Assembly: GCA_030528765.1 (NCBI GenBank)
Contig: JAUMYD010000020.1
Span: 1 to 16,682, forward strand
DNA length: 16,682 nucleotides
Reading direction: 5' to 3'
Source of the DNA: Bacillota bacterium
GTDB taxonomy: Bacteria; Bacillota; Dehalobacteriia; UBA4068
Part shown: one piece after another, positions 1-6,740 of the stretch
How positions within the stretch are numbered: the first letter of the stretch is position 1
Layout of the letters: each line of letters opens with the position of its first letter
The notes under the pieces: model-generated
Told to the model about the DNA's origin: nothing
Database searches by the model: none
Seen by the model: only the letters and a program-made list of their open reading frames with translations
Translations under genes and position numbers: made by a program

Positions 1-2
1 CC

Positions 3-365
3 GGTGTGCTGGATATAATCCCGGTAGTGGGGCCCGGTGTGGTGTTGATCGCCTGGTTTTTCTGGGCGGTTTTTATCCAGGAATACGGAATGGCTCTGGG
101 GCTGGCTGCTGTTTATGTAGCGGTGATCATCTCCCGGGAGATCCTCAGCCCGAAGCTGGTCGGCAGTGGATTGGGGATCCATCCTCTTCTGGCCCTGGCC
201 GGGCTTTTTATGGGGATGAAGATGTTTGGCCTGCCTGGCGTGATCCTTGGGCCTTTGGTGGTAGCGATCGTTTTAATGCTCCTGCGGAAGCGCAGGCAGC
301 TTTCTTCCCTTCGGGAAGCTGTTGATAGAAAGGTTTCGAATGAGATAGAGACGAGGTATCTATGA
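3..365 (+). CDS. AI-2E family / YtvI-like membrane permease, C-terminal part
   Basis: This is the last ~120 residues of a polytopic membrane protein whose 5' end lies outside the window. The reading frame is open to the window edge, so the GTG at 6 is probably internal. Seen: a hydrophobic segment starting LDIIPVVGPG, a second one around LGLAAVYVAVIISREIL, then SPKLVGSGLGIHPLLALAGL and FGLPGVILGPLVVAI, ending in a basic cytoplasmic tail. This P-K-L-V-G...G-L-G-I-H-P-L signature and the closing G-x-x-L-G-P block are typical of the AI-2E transporter (UPF0118) superfamily and resemble its sporulation branch, YtvI. The substrate is unknown. The stop overlaps the dxr start (ATGA), implying translational coupling. 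The family call is firm; the YtvI sub-assignment is inference. Confidence 0.8.
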   Translation, partial: GVLDIIPVVGPGVVLIAWFFWAVFIQEYGMALGLAAVYVAVIISREILSPKLVGSGLGIHPLLALAGLFMGMKMFGLPGVILGPLVVAIVLMLLRKRRQLSSLREAVDRKVSNEIETRYL

Positions 366-1531
366 TTGGTTTGTCTGTTTTGGGCGCCACCGGTTCCATA
401 GGTCGGCAGTGCCTGGATGTCTGCCGCTGGCAGCCGGAGCTGCGCCCGCTCAGCATGAGTGCAGGACAAGACTGGCGTGCGCTGGCCGATTTGGCCCGGA
501 TATGGAAGCCGGAGATGGTTGCCATCGCGGAGGAAGCTGCTGCGGTCCCGCTGAAGGAGGCCCTTTCCGGCCTGCCGATTCGGGTGGAAGCCGGGCCGGA
601 AGCTTTGAAGCTGGCAGCTGCCTGGCCCGGGGTGGATACGGTTCTTGCTGCGATCTCCGGAATGGCCGGTTTGCCGCCCCTTCTGGCGGCCATTGACGCA
701 AAAAAGAATATCGCCCTGGCGAATAAGGAGGCCCTGGTGGCTGGCGGCAGCCTGGTCATGGAGCGGGCTGCCCGGGCCGGGGTCAGCATTGCGCCGGTGG
801 ATAGCGAGCATTCTGCTCTTTGGCAGTGCCTGGCCGGAGAACGCCCGGAGCAGGTGGCTAAGCTGATTTTGACAGCCAGTGGAGGAGCATTTCGGGATAT
901 TCCACTGGAGGAATTGGAAACTGTGCGGGCAGAGCAGGCACTGCAGCACCCCAACTGGCGCATGGGAGAGAAGATCACGATTGATTGTGCCACAATGGTG
1001 AATAAGGGCCTGGAAGTGATCGAAGCGCATTGGCTTTTTGGCGTGGATTACGAAGATATTCAGGTGTTGGTGCATCGGGAAAGCATCATCCACTCCTTGG
1101 TCGCGTTTCGGGATGGCAGCGTCAAGGCGCAGCTGGCCCAGGCGGACATGCGTCTGCCCATTCAATATGCTTTGCTGGGAAGGGAACGCCCGCCTACGGA
1201 AATCGCCCCGCCTGATCTGGCAACGCTGTGCTGTCTGCATTTTGAGGCACCGGATATGCTTCGCTTCCCTGGCCTGGCTGCAATGATCGAAGCCGGGAGG
1301 CGGGGGGGTACTGCTCCGGCTTATCTGAACGGAGCCAACGAAACGCTGAATCTGGCCTTTCGCCGTGGAAGGCTTGGCTTCCCTGCTTTGGGCCGGGCTC
1401 TTTGCCGCCTTTTGGAAGAATACAGGGAGGAGCCCGCTGATGTGGAAAAACGGATCTATGAAGCAGATCGGCAGGGCAGGGAGGATGCTGCCCGCCTGCT
1501 GGGGGCTGATTTGTCCCTCTTTCCCCGCTGA
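362..1531 (+). CDS. dxr: 1-deoxy-D-xylulose 5-phosphate reductoisomerase
   Basis: Dxr makes 2-C-methyl-D-erythritol 4-phosphate from DXP with NADPH and a divalent metal, the first committed step of the MEP isoprenoid pathway, in the cytosol. The protein is 389 residues, a normal length. Seen: the N-terminal nucleotide-binding loop GATGSIG (8-14), NKEALVAGG (from 121), the metal ligands D147 and E149 in VDSEHSA, LTASGGAF, HPNWRMG, and NKGLE (214-218) with the third metal ligand E218. One oddity is Cys209 in the block DCATMVNKG, where the family normally has Ser (E. coli Ser222, a phosphate contact). The start ATG overlaps the stop of the upstream permease gene (ATGA). rseP follows 34 bases downstream. 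The usual upstream neighbours uppS-cdsA are not immediately adjacent. Confidence 0.97.
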   Translation: MIGLSVLGATGSIGRQCLDVCRWQPELRPLSMSAGQDWRALADLARIWKPEMVAIAEEAAAVPLKEALSGLPIRVEAGPEALKLAAAWPGVDTVLAAISGMAGLPPLLAAIDAKKNIALANKEALVAGGSLVMERAARAGVSIAPVDSEHSALWQCLAGERPEQVAKLILTASGGAFRDIPLEELETVRAEQALQHPNWRMGEKITIDCATMVNKGLEVIEAHWLFGVDYEDIQVLVHRESIIHSLVAFRDGSVKAQLAQADMRLPIQYALLGRERPPTEIAPPDLATLCCLHFEAPDMLRFPGLAAMIEAGRRGGTAPAYLNGANETLNLAFRRGRLGFPALGRALCRLLEEYREEPADVEKRIYEADRQGREDAARLLGADLSLFPR

Positions 1532-1565
1532 GCGGAGGTCTGGGAAGAAGTAAGGGAGGTATATT

Positions 1566-2603
1566 TTGTCTACATTTACTACGATCATTGCTGCTGTTTT
1601 GGTGTTTTGCTTCATGGTGCTTGTCCATGAATTCGGCCATTTTATCGTGGCAAAGGCCTGCCGTGTATATGTGGAGGATTTCAGCATTGGCATGGGCCCC
1701 CGTCTGCTGCACTGGCAGGGAAAGGAAACCGAATATTGCCTGCGACTCCTGCCTTTGGGCGGATGGTGCAAAATGCGGGGCGAAGATGAGGATAGCGAGG
1801 ATGAGCGGGCTTTCTGCCGCCGCCCGGTCTGGCAGAGGATCTGCATCGTGGCAGCAGGCCCCATCATGAATTTTCTTTCTGCCTTTCTGATCTATGTGGT
1901 GATCTATATGATCCTGGGAATAGCGGTTCCCTCCAATTTGGTAGGTGAGGTCAGTCCGGATTCTCCTGCTGCCCTCGCAGGCATGGAGGCCGGGGATCGG
2001 CTTCTTTCCATTAATGGGCAGGAAATTCAGAACTGGGCAGATATTGATCCGGCTATGGATCTGGAGGAAGCAGGGAGCATCGAGGTATGGGTGCAGCGGG
2101 ATGGAGAGGAGCTGCAGTTCCTTTTGACACCGGAATATGATGCTGCCTCTTCCCGCTGGCTTATGGGGATTTATTCCTCTCTGGAGGAGAGCTCCCTGCA
2201 AAAAGAGGGCTTTTTCCAATCCATCAGTCTGGGTCTGAAGCAATCCATTTCCATGCTGAAACTTTTGGCTTCTTCTATCGTTGGGATGATCGGCGGGACA
2301 GTGCCTGTAGATATTTCCGGCCCGGTGGGCATTGTGACGGTGATCGGCCAGGCTGCCAATGACAGCCTGCGCAGTGTGCTTTCCCTGCTGGCATTCCTTT
2401 CCCTGAATTTGGGCTTCATGAATCTGATACCCCTTCCTGCTCTGGATGGCAGCCGTATCATTTTTCTTGCTATTGAGGGAATCCGGGGCAAAGCCATTAA
2501 CCGGGAGATCGAAGGCATTGTTCATTTCGTTGGGCTGATCCTTTTGATGGGCCTGATGCTGCTTATCACATATCAGGATATTGTTCGCCTGGTTACAGGC
2601 TGA
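1566..2603 (+). CDS. rseP: RIP metalloprotease (site-2 protease)
   Basis: This is an integral-membrane zinc metalloprotease of the RseP/RasP (S2P, M50) family that cuts transmembrane segments of anti-sigma factors and signal-peptide remnants. It has 345 residues and starts at TTG behind GGGAGG (about 1555-1560); no better ATG fits the conserved N-terminus. Seen: HEFGH at residues 21-25 in the first membrane helix (zinc ligands and catalytic Glu22), a PDZ domain at about 120-200 (around LVGEVSPDSPAALAGMEAGD), and the third zinc-ligand motif NLIPLPALDG with Asp294 in a C-terminal membrane helix. Location between dxr and ispG is the conserved arrangement in many Bacillota and suggests co-transcription. 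The substrate cannot be named from the window. Confidence 0.96.
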   Translation: MSTFTTIIAAVLVFCFMVLVHEFGHFIVAKACRVYVEDFSIGMGPRLLHWQGKETEYCLRLLPLGGWCKMRGEDEDSEDERAFCRRPVWQRICIVAAGPIMNFLSAFLIYVVIYMILGIAVPSNLVGEVSPDSPAALAGMEAGDRLLSINGQEIQNWADIDPAMDLEEAGSIEVWVQRDGEELQFLLTPEYDAASSRWLMGIYSSLEESSLQKEGFFQSISLGLKQSISMLKLLASSIVGMIGGTVPVDISGPVGIVTVIGQAANDSLRSVLSLLAFLSLNLGFMNLIPLPALDGSRIIFLAIEGIRGKAINREIEGIVHFVGLILLMGLMLLITYQDIVRLVTG

Positions 2604-2677
2604 GCACTGTAAAAGAATTTTTCCATGGGGCGAAGAGGCTTGCCAGCGGTCTTTGCCCCATGCGTTTTACAGGAGGG
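2593..2677 (+). promoter_or_regulatory. mRNA hairpin in the rseP-ispG junction overlapping the ispG ribosome binding site
   Basis: Seen: CTGTAAAA (2607-2614) pairs with TTTTACAG (2665-2672), enclosing a 13-pair inner stem made of 2624-2636 (CATGGGGCGAAGA) and 2650-2662 (TCTTTGCCCCATG, one G-U pair) with a 13-nt loop. The outer right arm covers the first two bases of the ispG Shine-Dalgarno AGGAGGG (2671-2677). The same CTGTAA can instead pair with TTACAG (2593-2598) inside the end of rseP, which would release the downstream arm; the rseP stop codon sits in that alternative loop. Inference: a translation-coupling or mRNA-processing element. No known riboswitch family is recognised. Confidence 0.6.
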
Positions 2678-2682
2678 AAAAG

Positions 2683-3759
2683 ATGGAACTCTATCCACGC
2701 AAAAAAACGCGCAGCCTGCGGATTGGCAGGCTGAAGATCGGCGGGGGCGCGCCCATCGCCATTCAATCCATGAACAATACCCGTACGCAGGATGTGCCTG
2801 CTTCTCTGGCGCAGCTGCGGCAGCTGTATGAGGCCGGCTGTGGGATCGGCCGCCTGGCAGTGCCGGATCAGATGGCAGCACAGGCTCTGGCAGAGATCGT
2901 GAAGCAAAGCCCCATGCCGCTGGTGGCTGATATTCATTTTGATTATCGTTTGGCACTGGCTGCGGTGAAGGCCGGTATCTCGGCTCTGCGCATCAATCCG
3001 GGAAATATCGGCGATGCAGACAGGGTGCGGCAGGTGGCGCTGGCTGCCAGGGCAGCAGGCATTCCCATCCGCATCGGCGTGAACGGCGGCTCGCTGGATA
3101 AGCGGATTTTGGCCCGCTGTGGCGGTATTACGGCAGAGGGCCTTTGCGAATCCGCGCTGGAGCAGGCAGAGCAGCTGGAACGCTGCGGCTTTTATGATAT
3201 CAAGATCTCTCTGAAATGCACAGAGCTGCCGGTGATGCTGGCTGCTTACCGCCGGATGGCGGAGATCAGTGATTACCCTCTTCATATAGGGGTCACGGAA
3301 GCGGGTACCCTGGCCCGGGGCAGTCTGAAAAATGCTATCGGTATTGGTGCCCTGCTCAGTGAAGGTATTGGAGATACGCTTCGGGTTTCTTTGACTGCGG
3401 ATCCTGTGGAGGAAGTGCGGGTCGCCAAAGATATTTTGCAAATGCTGGGTCTGGAGCAGAGCGGCTGGGAATTCGTTTCCTGCCCCACCTGTGGGCGTAC
3501 CTGCATTGATCTGATCGGCCTGGCGCAGCGTGTGGAGAAGGAGCTCTCTGCTATTTCTCCCCGGCGCAGACGAAAGGTGGCTGTTATGGGCTGTGCGGTG
3601 AATGGCCCCGGGGAAGCCTCCGATGCGGATCTGGGTCTGGCCGGCGGCGCGGATGGGGGTCTGATCTTTTGCCATGGGCAGAAGCTTGGCTTTTTTCCGG
3701 AGGCGGAGCTGCTGCCGGAATTTCTGCGCTTGGCGCGGGCACTGGCAGAGGAGGAGTAG
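2683..3759 (+). CDS. ispG: 4-hydroxy-3-methylbut-2-en-1-yl diphosphate synthase
   Basis: IspG (GcpE) converts MEcPP to HMBPP in the MEP pathway using a [4Fe-4S] cluster and an electron donor such as flavodoxin or ferredoxin. It has 358 residues. The ATG at 2683 is chosen because AGGAGGG lies at 2671-2677 and the conserved N-terminus (RKKTRSLRIGRLKIGGGAPIAIQSMNNT) begins a few residues later; upstream in-frame codons lack a ribosome binding site. Seen: a TIM-barrel-like N-terminal part with QSM and AVKAGISALRINPGNIG, and C-terminal cluster ligands C267 and C270 (CPTC), C304 and E311 (GCAVNGPGEA), matching the three-Cys-one-Glu pattern of the family. With dxr it supplies isoprenoid precursors. 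The transcript appears to end at the hairpin near 3812-3847. Confidence 0.97.
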   Translation: MELYPRKKTRSLRIGRLKIGGGAPIAIQSMNNTRTQDVPASLAQLRQLYEAGCGIGRLAVPDQMAAQALAEIVKQSPMPLVADIHFDYRLALAAVKAGISALRINPGNIGDADRVRQVALAARAAGIPIRIGVNGGSLDKRILARCGGITAEGLCESALEQAEQLERCGFYDIKISLKCTELPVMLAAYRRMAEISDYPLHIGVTEAGTLARGSLKNAIGIGALLSEGIGDTLRVSLTADPVEEVRVAKDILQMLGLEQSGWEFVSCPTCGRTCIDLIGLAQRVEKELSAISPRRRRKVAVMGCAVNGPGEASDADLGLAGGADGGLIFCHGQKLGFFPEAELLPEFLRLARALAEEE

Positions 3760-3811
3760 GTGCGGTTTCTCTTTAGCAAAAATATATCTTCCTGAATACA
3801 TCTTCCTACAG

Positions 3812-3847
3812 AAAAACTCCCTGCTAAGAAAGCAGGGAGTTTGTTTT
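3812..3847. terminator. Bidirectional intrinsic terminator between ispG and the 86-residue gene
   Basis: A perfect 10-bp stem ACTCCCTGCT (3816-3825) / AGCAGGGAGT (3831-3840) with loop AAGAA is followed by TTGTTTT on the plus strand. It is preceded by five As, which give a T-run on the minus strand. It fits convergent transcription of ispG (plus) and the small membrane-protein gene (minus). Confidence 0.88.
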
Positions 3848-3873
3848 ATGCAGTGCAGAGCGGCAGCCTCTGC

Positions 3874-4134
3874 TTAGAAGCGGATCCGGATCACAAAAGA
3901 GAGAAGAATGTTCAGAACTGCAAGGAGGCGTATAAAAGCTTTGCATTTTTGCTCATCCCAATGATATGCCAATCTCTGGGGATAAATCGGGCAAAAGAGA
4001 AGAAAAATACCCAGGCTGGCGGTACACAGGCTGGCCAGAAGGGAGCTTTTCAGCGTCAGGCCATTGATCATATGGGCAGTGAGGGCAAAAAAGAACCAGA
4101 GACAGAGGAGCTTCGCGAAGCTGAGTTTTTTCAT
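3874..4134 (-). CDS. Small hydrophobic membrane protein, unknown function
   Basis: I do not recognise this 86-residue protein. Seen: three hydrophobic stretches at about residues 6-24, 30-51 and 64-84, a short basic/polar loop (YPQRLAYHWDEQKCK) between the second and third, and a basic C-terminal end (RIRF). A strong ribosome binding site (AAGGAGGATCAGCATG-like, spacing 7) precedes the ATG. A plausible promoter lies upstream and a shared terminator downstream, so it is a real single-gene unit, oriented opposite to its neighbours. Its topology loosely recalls small subunits or holin-like proteins, but no motif supports either. Coding status is fairly sure; function is unknown. Confidence 0.72.
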   Translation of the reverse strand: MKKLSFAKLLCLWFFFALTAHMINGLTLKSSLLASLCTASLGIFLLFCPIYPQRLAYHWDEQKCKAFIRLLAVLNILLSFVIRIRF

Positions 4135-4167
4135 TGCTGATCCTCCTTTTTTAATATTTATGTTAAA

Positions 4168-4196
4168 AGTTTAGCATAATATGGGCTGATTTTCAA
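4168..4196 (-). promoter_or_regulatory. Sigma-A-type promoter for the 86-residue membrane protein
   Basis: On the minus strand TTGAAA (4191-4196) is followed after 17 bases by TAAACT (4168-4173), about 35 bases upstream of the start codon. The -35 is near consensus and the -10 is moderate. Confidence 0.55.
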
Positions 4197-4261
4197 GCAT
4201 TCGGGGAAAGGCGAGTCTTTATAAGCGTATTCGAATCGCCGGAGTGCAGACAGGAGTATGC

Positions 4262-4290
4262 TTGTATAAATTGGAAAAGCATGTTATAAT
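4262..4290 (+). promoter_or_regulatory. Promoter of proS (extended -10)
   Basis: TATAAT (4285-4290) is preceded by the extended -10 TG (TGTTATAAT) and, 17 bases upstream, by a weak -35 TTGTAT (4262-4267). Transcription would begin near 4297, giving a leader of about 48 nt. That is too short for a T-box, and none is visible. Confidence 0.75.
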
Positions 4291-4301
4291 AAAACGATTA
4301 T

Positions 4302-4320
4302 ATCGCTGGATACCAGCGAT
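4302..4320 (+). repeat. Perfect 8-bp hairpin at the 5' end of the proS transcript
   Basis: ATCGCTGG (4302-4309), loop ATA, CCAGCGAT (4313-4320). It lies just after the expected transcription start and ends about 10 nt before the AGGAGG of proS. There is no U-run long enough for a terminator (only TTT follows). It may act as an mRNA-stabilising 5' stem or as an operator dyad in DNA. Confidence 0.6.
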
Positions 4321-4344
4321 TTGAAAAACAAGGAGGATAAGACC

Positions 4345-6093
4345 ATGCGTATGACGCAGCTTTATTCCACCACTTTGCGGGAAGTCCCTGCAGAAGCAGA
4401 AATTGCCAGCCACCAGCTTATGCTGCGGGCTGGATTGATCCATAAAGTCTCTATGGGCATTTATACCTATATGCCACTGGGCTGGCGTACTCTGCGGAAG
4501 ATCGAGAATATCATCCGCGAAGAAATGGATGCCTACGGCGGTCAGGAATTGCTGATGCCTGTGGTCAGCCCGGCTGATGTTTGGCAGGAAAGCGGTCGTT
4601 GGTGGGTTTATGGCAAGGAACTGATGCGGATGAAGGATCGCCATGATCGGGATTATCTGTTGGCCCCCACTCATGAGGAGATCATCACCACCACCGTCCG
4701 GCAGGATATCCGTTCCTATAAGCAGCTTCCCCAGCTGCCCTATCAGATCCAGACCAAATTTCGGGATGAGCGCCGTCCCCGCTTTGGCGTGATGCGCTGC
4801 CGGGAATTTATCATGAAGGATGCCTATTCCTTTGACCGGGATGAAGAAGGCCTTGCCATCACCTATCGGAAGATGCATGATGCTTATACCAATATCTTTA
4901 CCCGCTGCGGCTTGGATTTCCGGCCTGTGGCAGCGGATAGCGGTGCTATCGGCGGCGAAGGCAGCCATGAGTTCATGGCCCTTTCTGAGGTGGGCGAAAG
5001 TCAGATCCTCTTCTGCAATCACTGCGATTACGCAGCCACGGATGAATTTGCTTCTGTGGAGCCGGTTCCCACCGGTTTGGGAGAAGAAATGAAGGAGATC
5101 GTCCGTGTGGAGACTCCGAACTGCAAGACCATGGAGCAGCTGGCAGAGCTGCTGAAGGTCCCTTCGGATCGTGCGGTGAAGAGCCTTTGCTATATGGCAG
5201 ATGAGAAACGCTTTATTTTGGTGCTGATTCGCGGGGATCGGCAGGTCAATGAAGTCAAGCTGAACAATGCGCTGGATTGCTATGAGCTGCGTTTTGCCAC
5301 AGATGAAGAGATCCGCGCTCATGGCATGGAGCCTGGCTACTGCGGCCCCGTGGGCATTGGCGAGGATGTGGAGATCTTTGCTGATCGGGAAGTTCCGCTG
5401 ATGGTCAATCACGAATGCGGCGGCGTACAGAAGGATTTCCACCTGCTGAATGTTAACTATCAGCGCGGGGATTACCGCATCGATAAGATCGTAGACCTGG
5501 CCTTGGTGGAGGCCGGTGCCAAATGCCCCATTTGCGGGGCACCCCTGGACAGTGCCCGCGGCATTGAAGTGGGCCAGATCTTCAAGCTGCATACCAAGTA
5601 CAGTGACAGCCTGCACTGCGTTTATGTGGATGAGGCAGGCGAGGAGCATTCCATGGTCATGGGTTGCTACGGCATTGGCGTGGGCCGCACCATGGCTGCT
5701 GTGATCGAGCAGCATCATGATGAAAACGGCATCAGCTGGCCCATTACGGTGGCTCCCTATGAAGTGCTGATCGTCCCGGTGAACGATAAGGATGAGTGGC
5801 TGGTCGGGGAATCGGAAAAGATCTATCGTTCCCTGTCTAAGAAGGGTGTGGAAGTTCTGATCGATGACCGTAAAGAACGGCCCGGCGTGAAATTCAATGA
5901 TGCAGACCTGCTGGGCTTCCCCATCCGGGTAACCATGGGTAAGAAATGTCATGAAACAGGCAATGCAGAGATCAAGATCCGCGAGACCGGCGAAGTTTTG
6001 GAAGTACCAGTGGAGCAGGTCGTAGAGAAGGTTCTGGAATTGAAGGCTTCCATGCTGGAAGCGTTGCAGGGGCCCTGTGCCTGGGAGGAATAA
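4345..6093 (+). CDS. proS: Proline--tRNA ligase, bacterial type with editing domain
   Basis: ProRS charges tRNA-Pro and edits mischarged Ala-tRNA-Pro; it is a cytosolic homodimer. The protein has 582 residues, typical of the bacterial form. The ATG at 4345 follows AGGAGG (4331-4336) with good spacing; the upstream in-frame TTG at 4321 has no ribosome binding site. Seen: class II motif 1 (LGWRTLRKIENIIREEMD), the APTHEE block, motif 2 (FRDERRPRFGVMR, from residue 139), an inserted editing (INS) domain at about 225-400, motif 3 (MGCYGIGVGRTMAAV) around 440, and a C-terminal anticodon-binding domain from about 475. Cys152 lies in MRCREF, where Gly or Ser is usual. Its stop overlaps the next start by one base (TAATG). 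Confidence 0.97.
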   Translation: MRMTQLYSTTLREVPAEAEIASHQLMLRAGLIHKVSMGIYTYMPLGWRTLRKIENIIREEMDAYGGQELLMPVVSPADVWQESGRWWVYGKELMRMKDRHDRDYLLAPTHEEIITTTVRQDIRSYKQLPQLPYQIQTKFRDERRPRFGVMRCREFIMKDAYSFDRDEEGLAITYRKMHDAYTNIFTRCGLDFRPVAADSGAIGGEGSHEFMALSEVGESQILFCNHCDYAATDEFASVEPVPTGLGEEMKEIVRVETPNCKTMEQLAELLKVPSDRAVKSLCYMADEKRFILVLIRGDRQVNEVKLNNALDCYELRFATDEEIRAHGMEPGYCGPVGIGEDVEIFADREVPLMVNHECGGVQKDFHLLNVNYQRGDYRIDKIVDLALVEAGAKCPICGAPLDSARGIEVGQIFKLHTKYSDSLHCVYVDEAGEEHSMVMGCYGIGVGRTMAAVIEQHHDENGISWPITVAPYEVLIVPVNDKDEWLVGESEKIYRSLSKKGVEVLIDDRKERPGVKFNDADLLGFPIRVTMGKKCHETGNAEIKIRETGEVLEVPVEQVVEKVLELKASMLEALQGPCAWEE

Positions 6094-6611
6094 TGGCTAT
6101 TTACGATTATAAGGGAAAAAGGCCGCAGATCGCGGAAAGCTGCTTTGTCGCACCCAGTGCTGATCTGATCGGTGAAGTGGAGGTAGCTGAGGGCTCTTCC
6201 ATTTGGTATGGTGTGGTGCTCCGCGGGGATATCGCCCCCATCCGTATCGGCCGGAACTGCAGCATTCAGGATAACAGCACTTTCCACGTGGATGACGACA
6301 CCCCTGTTATTCTTGGAGATAATGTAACGGTTGGTCATGGCTGCATCGTTCATGCGGCAACTGTTGAGGATTGCTGCCTGATCGGTATGGGGGCTGTGAT
6401 CCTGAATGGTGCCCATGTGGGCCGTGGCTCTGTGATCGGCGCTGGGGCTGTGGTGCCGCCGAATGCGGTGATCCCACCCTTTTCCCAGGTGATGGGTGTG
6501 CCGGGGAGAGTGGTCAAGCAGCTTGACCCCTCCACAGAGCAGGCTCGTCTGCGGCATGCGGAAGCCTATGTAAAGCTGGGCAGGGAATTTTTGGCTTCAG
6601 AAGAAGAATAG
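6093..6611 (+). CDS. Gamma-class carbonic anhydrase-like hexapeptide-repeat protein
   Basis: This is a 172-residue left-handed beta-helix protein of the gamma carbonic anhydrase / YrdA / PaaY family; such proteins form trimers with metal between subunits. Seen: repeated hexapeptide signatures (for example VRGDIAPIRIGRNCSIQDNS, VILGDNVTVGHG, LIGMGAVILNGAHVGRGSVIGAGAVV) and the three metal-binding histidines H65, H82 and H87 with the same 5-residue spacing of the last pair as in the Methanosarcina enzyme. Carbonic anhydrase activity is not assured, because many bacterial homologues are inactive or act on other substrates. Its ATG overlaps the proS stop (TAATG), so it is translated from the proS message. 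No terminator is seen before recA. Confidence 0.88.
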   Translation: MAIYDYKGKRPQIAESCFVAPSADLIGEVEVAEGSSIWYGVVLRGDIAPIRIGRNCSIQDNSTFHVDDDTPVILGDNVTVGHGCIVHAATVEDCCLIGMGAVILNGAHVGRGSVIGAGAVVPPNAVIPPFSQVMGVPGRVVKQLDPSTEQARLRHAEAYVKLGREFLASEEE

Positions 6612-6657
6612 CATTGACCGAAATTTGGTACATTTATTATAGAAGCAAAAATGACTC

Positions 6658-6686
6658 TTGCAATGCAAGGGGGGCTATTGTATAAT
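6658..6686 (+). promoter_or_regulatory. Promoter of recA-recX
   Basis: TTGCAA (6658-6663), a 17-base spacer and a perfect TATAAT (6681-6686) lie about 55 bases ahead of the recA start. The predicted transcription start falls inside the adjacent LexA-type operator. Confidence 0.85.
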
Positions 6687-6710
6687 ATTATCAAACATTT
6701 GTTCGATAAT
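6687..6710. promoter_or_regulatory. LexA (SOS) operator of recA
   Basis: Core CAAACATTTGTTCG (6692-6705) matches the Bacillota SOS box CGAAC-N4-GTTCG at all but one position. Flanking ATTATC (6687-6692) and GATAAT (6705-6710) extend the dyad to 24 bases. It sits directly downstream of the -10, over the transcription start, where repressor binding would block initiation. The lexA gene is not in the window. Confidence 0.85.
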
Positions 6711-6740
6711 AAGCATCCCAATTGCGGAGGTGGAAATGAT

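Noticed and set aside
113..1867. 584-residue open frame on the minus strand across dxr and rseP
   Set aside because: It is antisense to two clearly conserved genes, lacks a ribosome binding site and has low-complexity composition; it is a shadow of GC-rich codon use.
4197..4344. T-box riboswitch ahead of proS
   Set aside because: The predicted leader is only about 48 nt with one small hairpin; there is no T-box sequence and no terminator/antiterminator pair.
4219..5952. 577-residue open frame antisense to proS (and similarly 15295-16572 antisense to pckG)
   Set aside because: His/Ile-rich shadow translations of conserved genes; no motifs, and they run through the opposite gene's promoter or leader.
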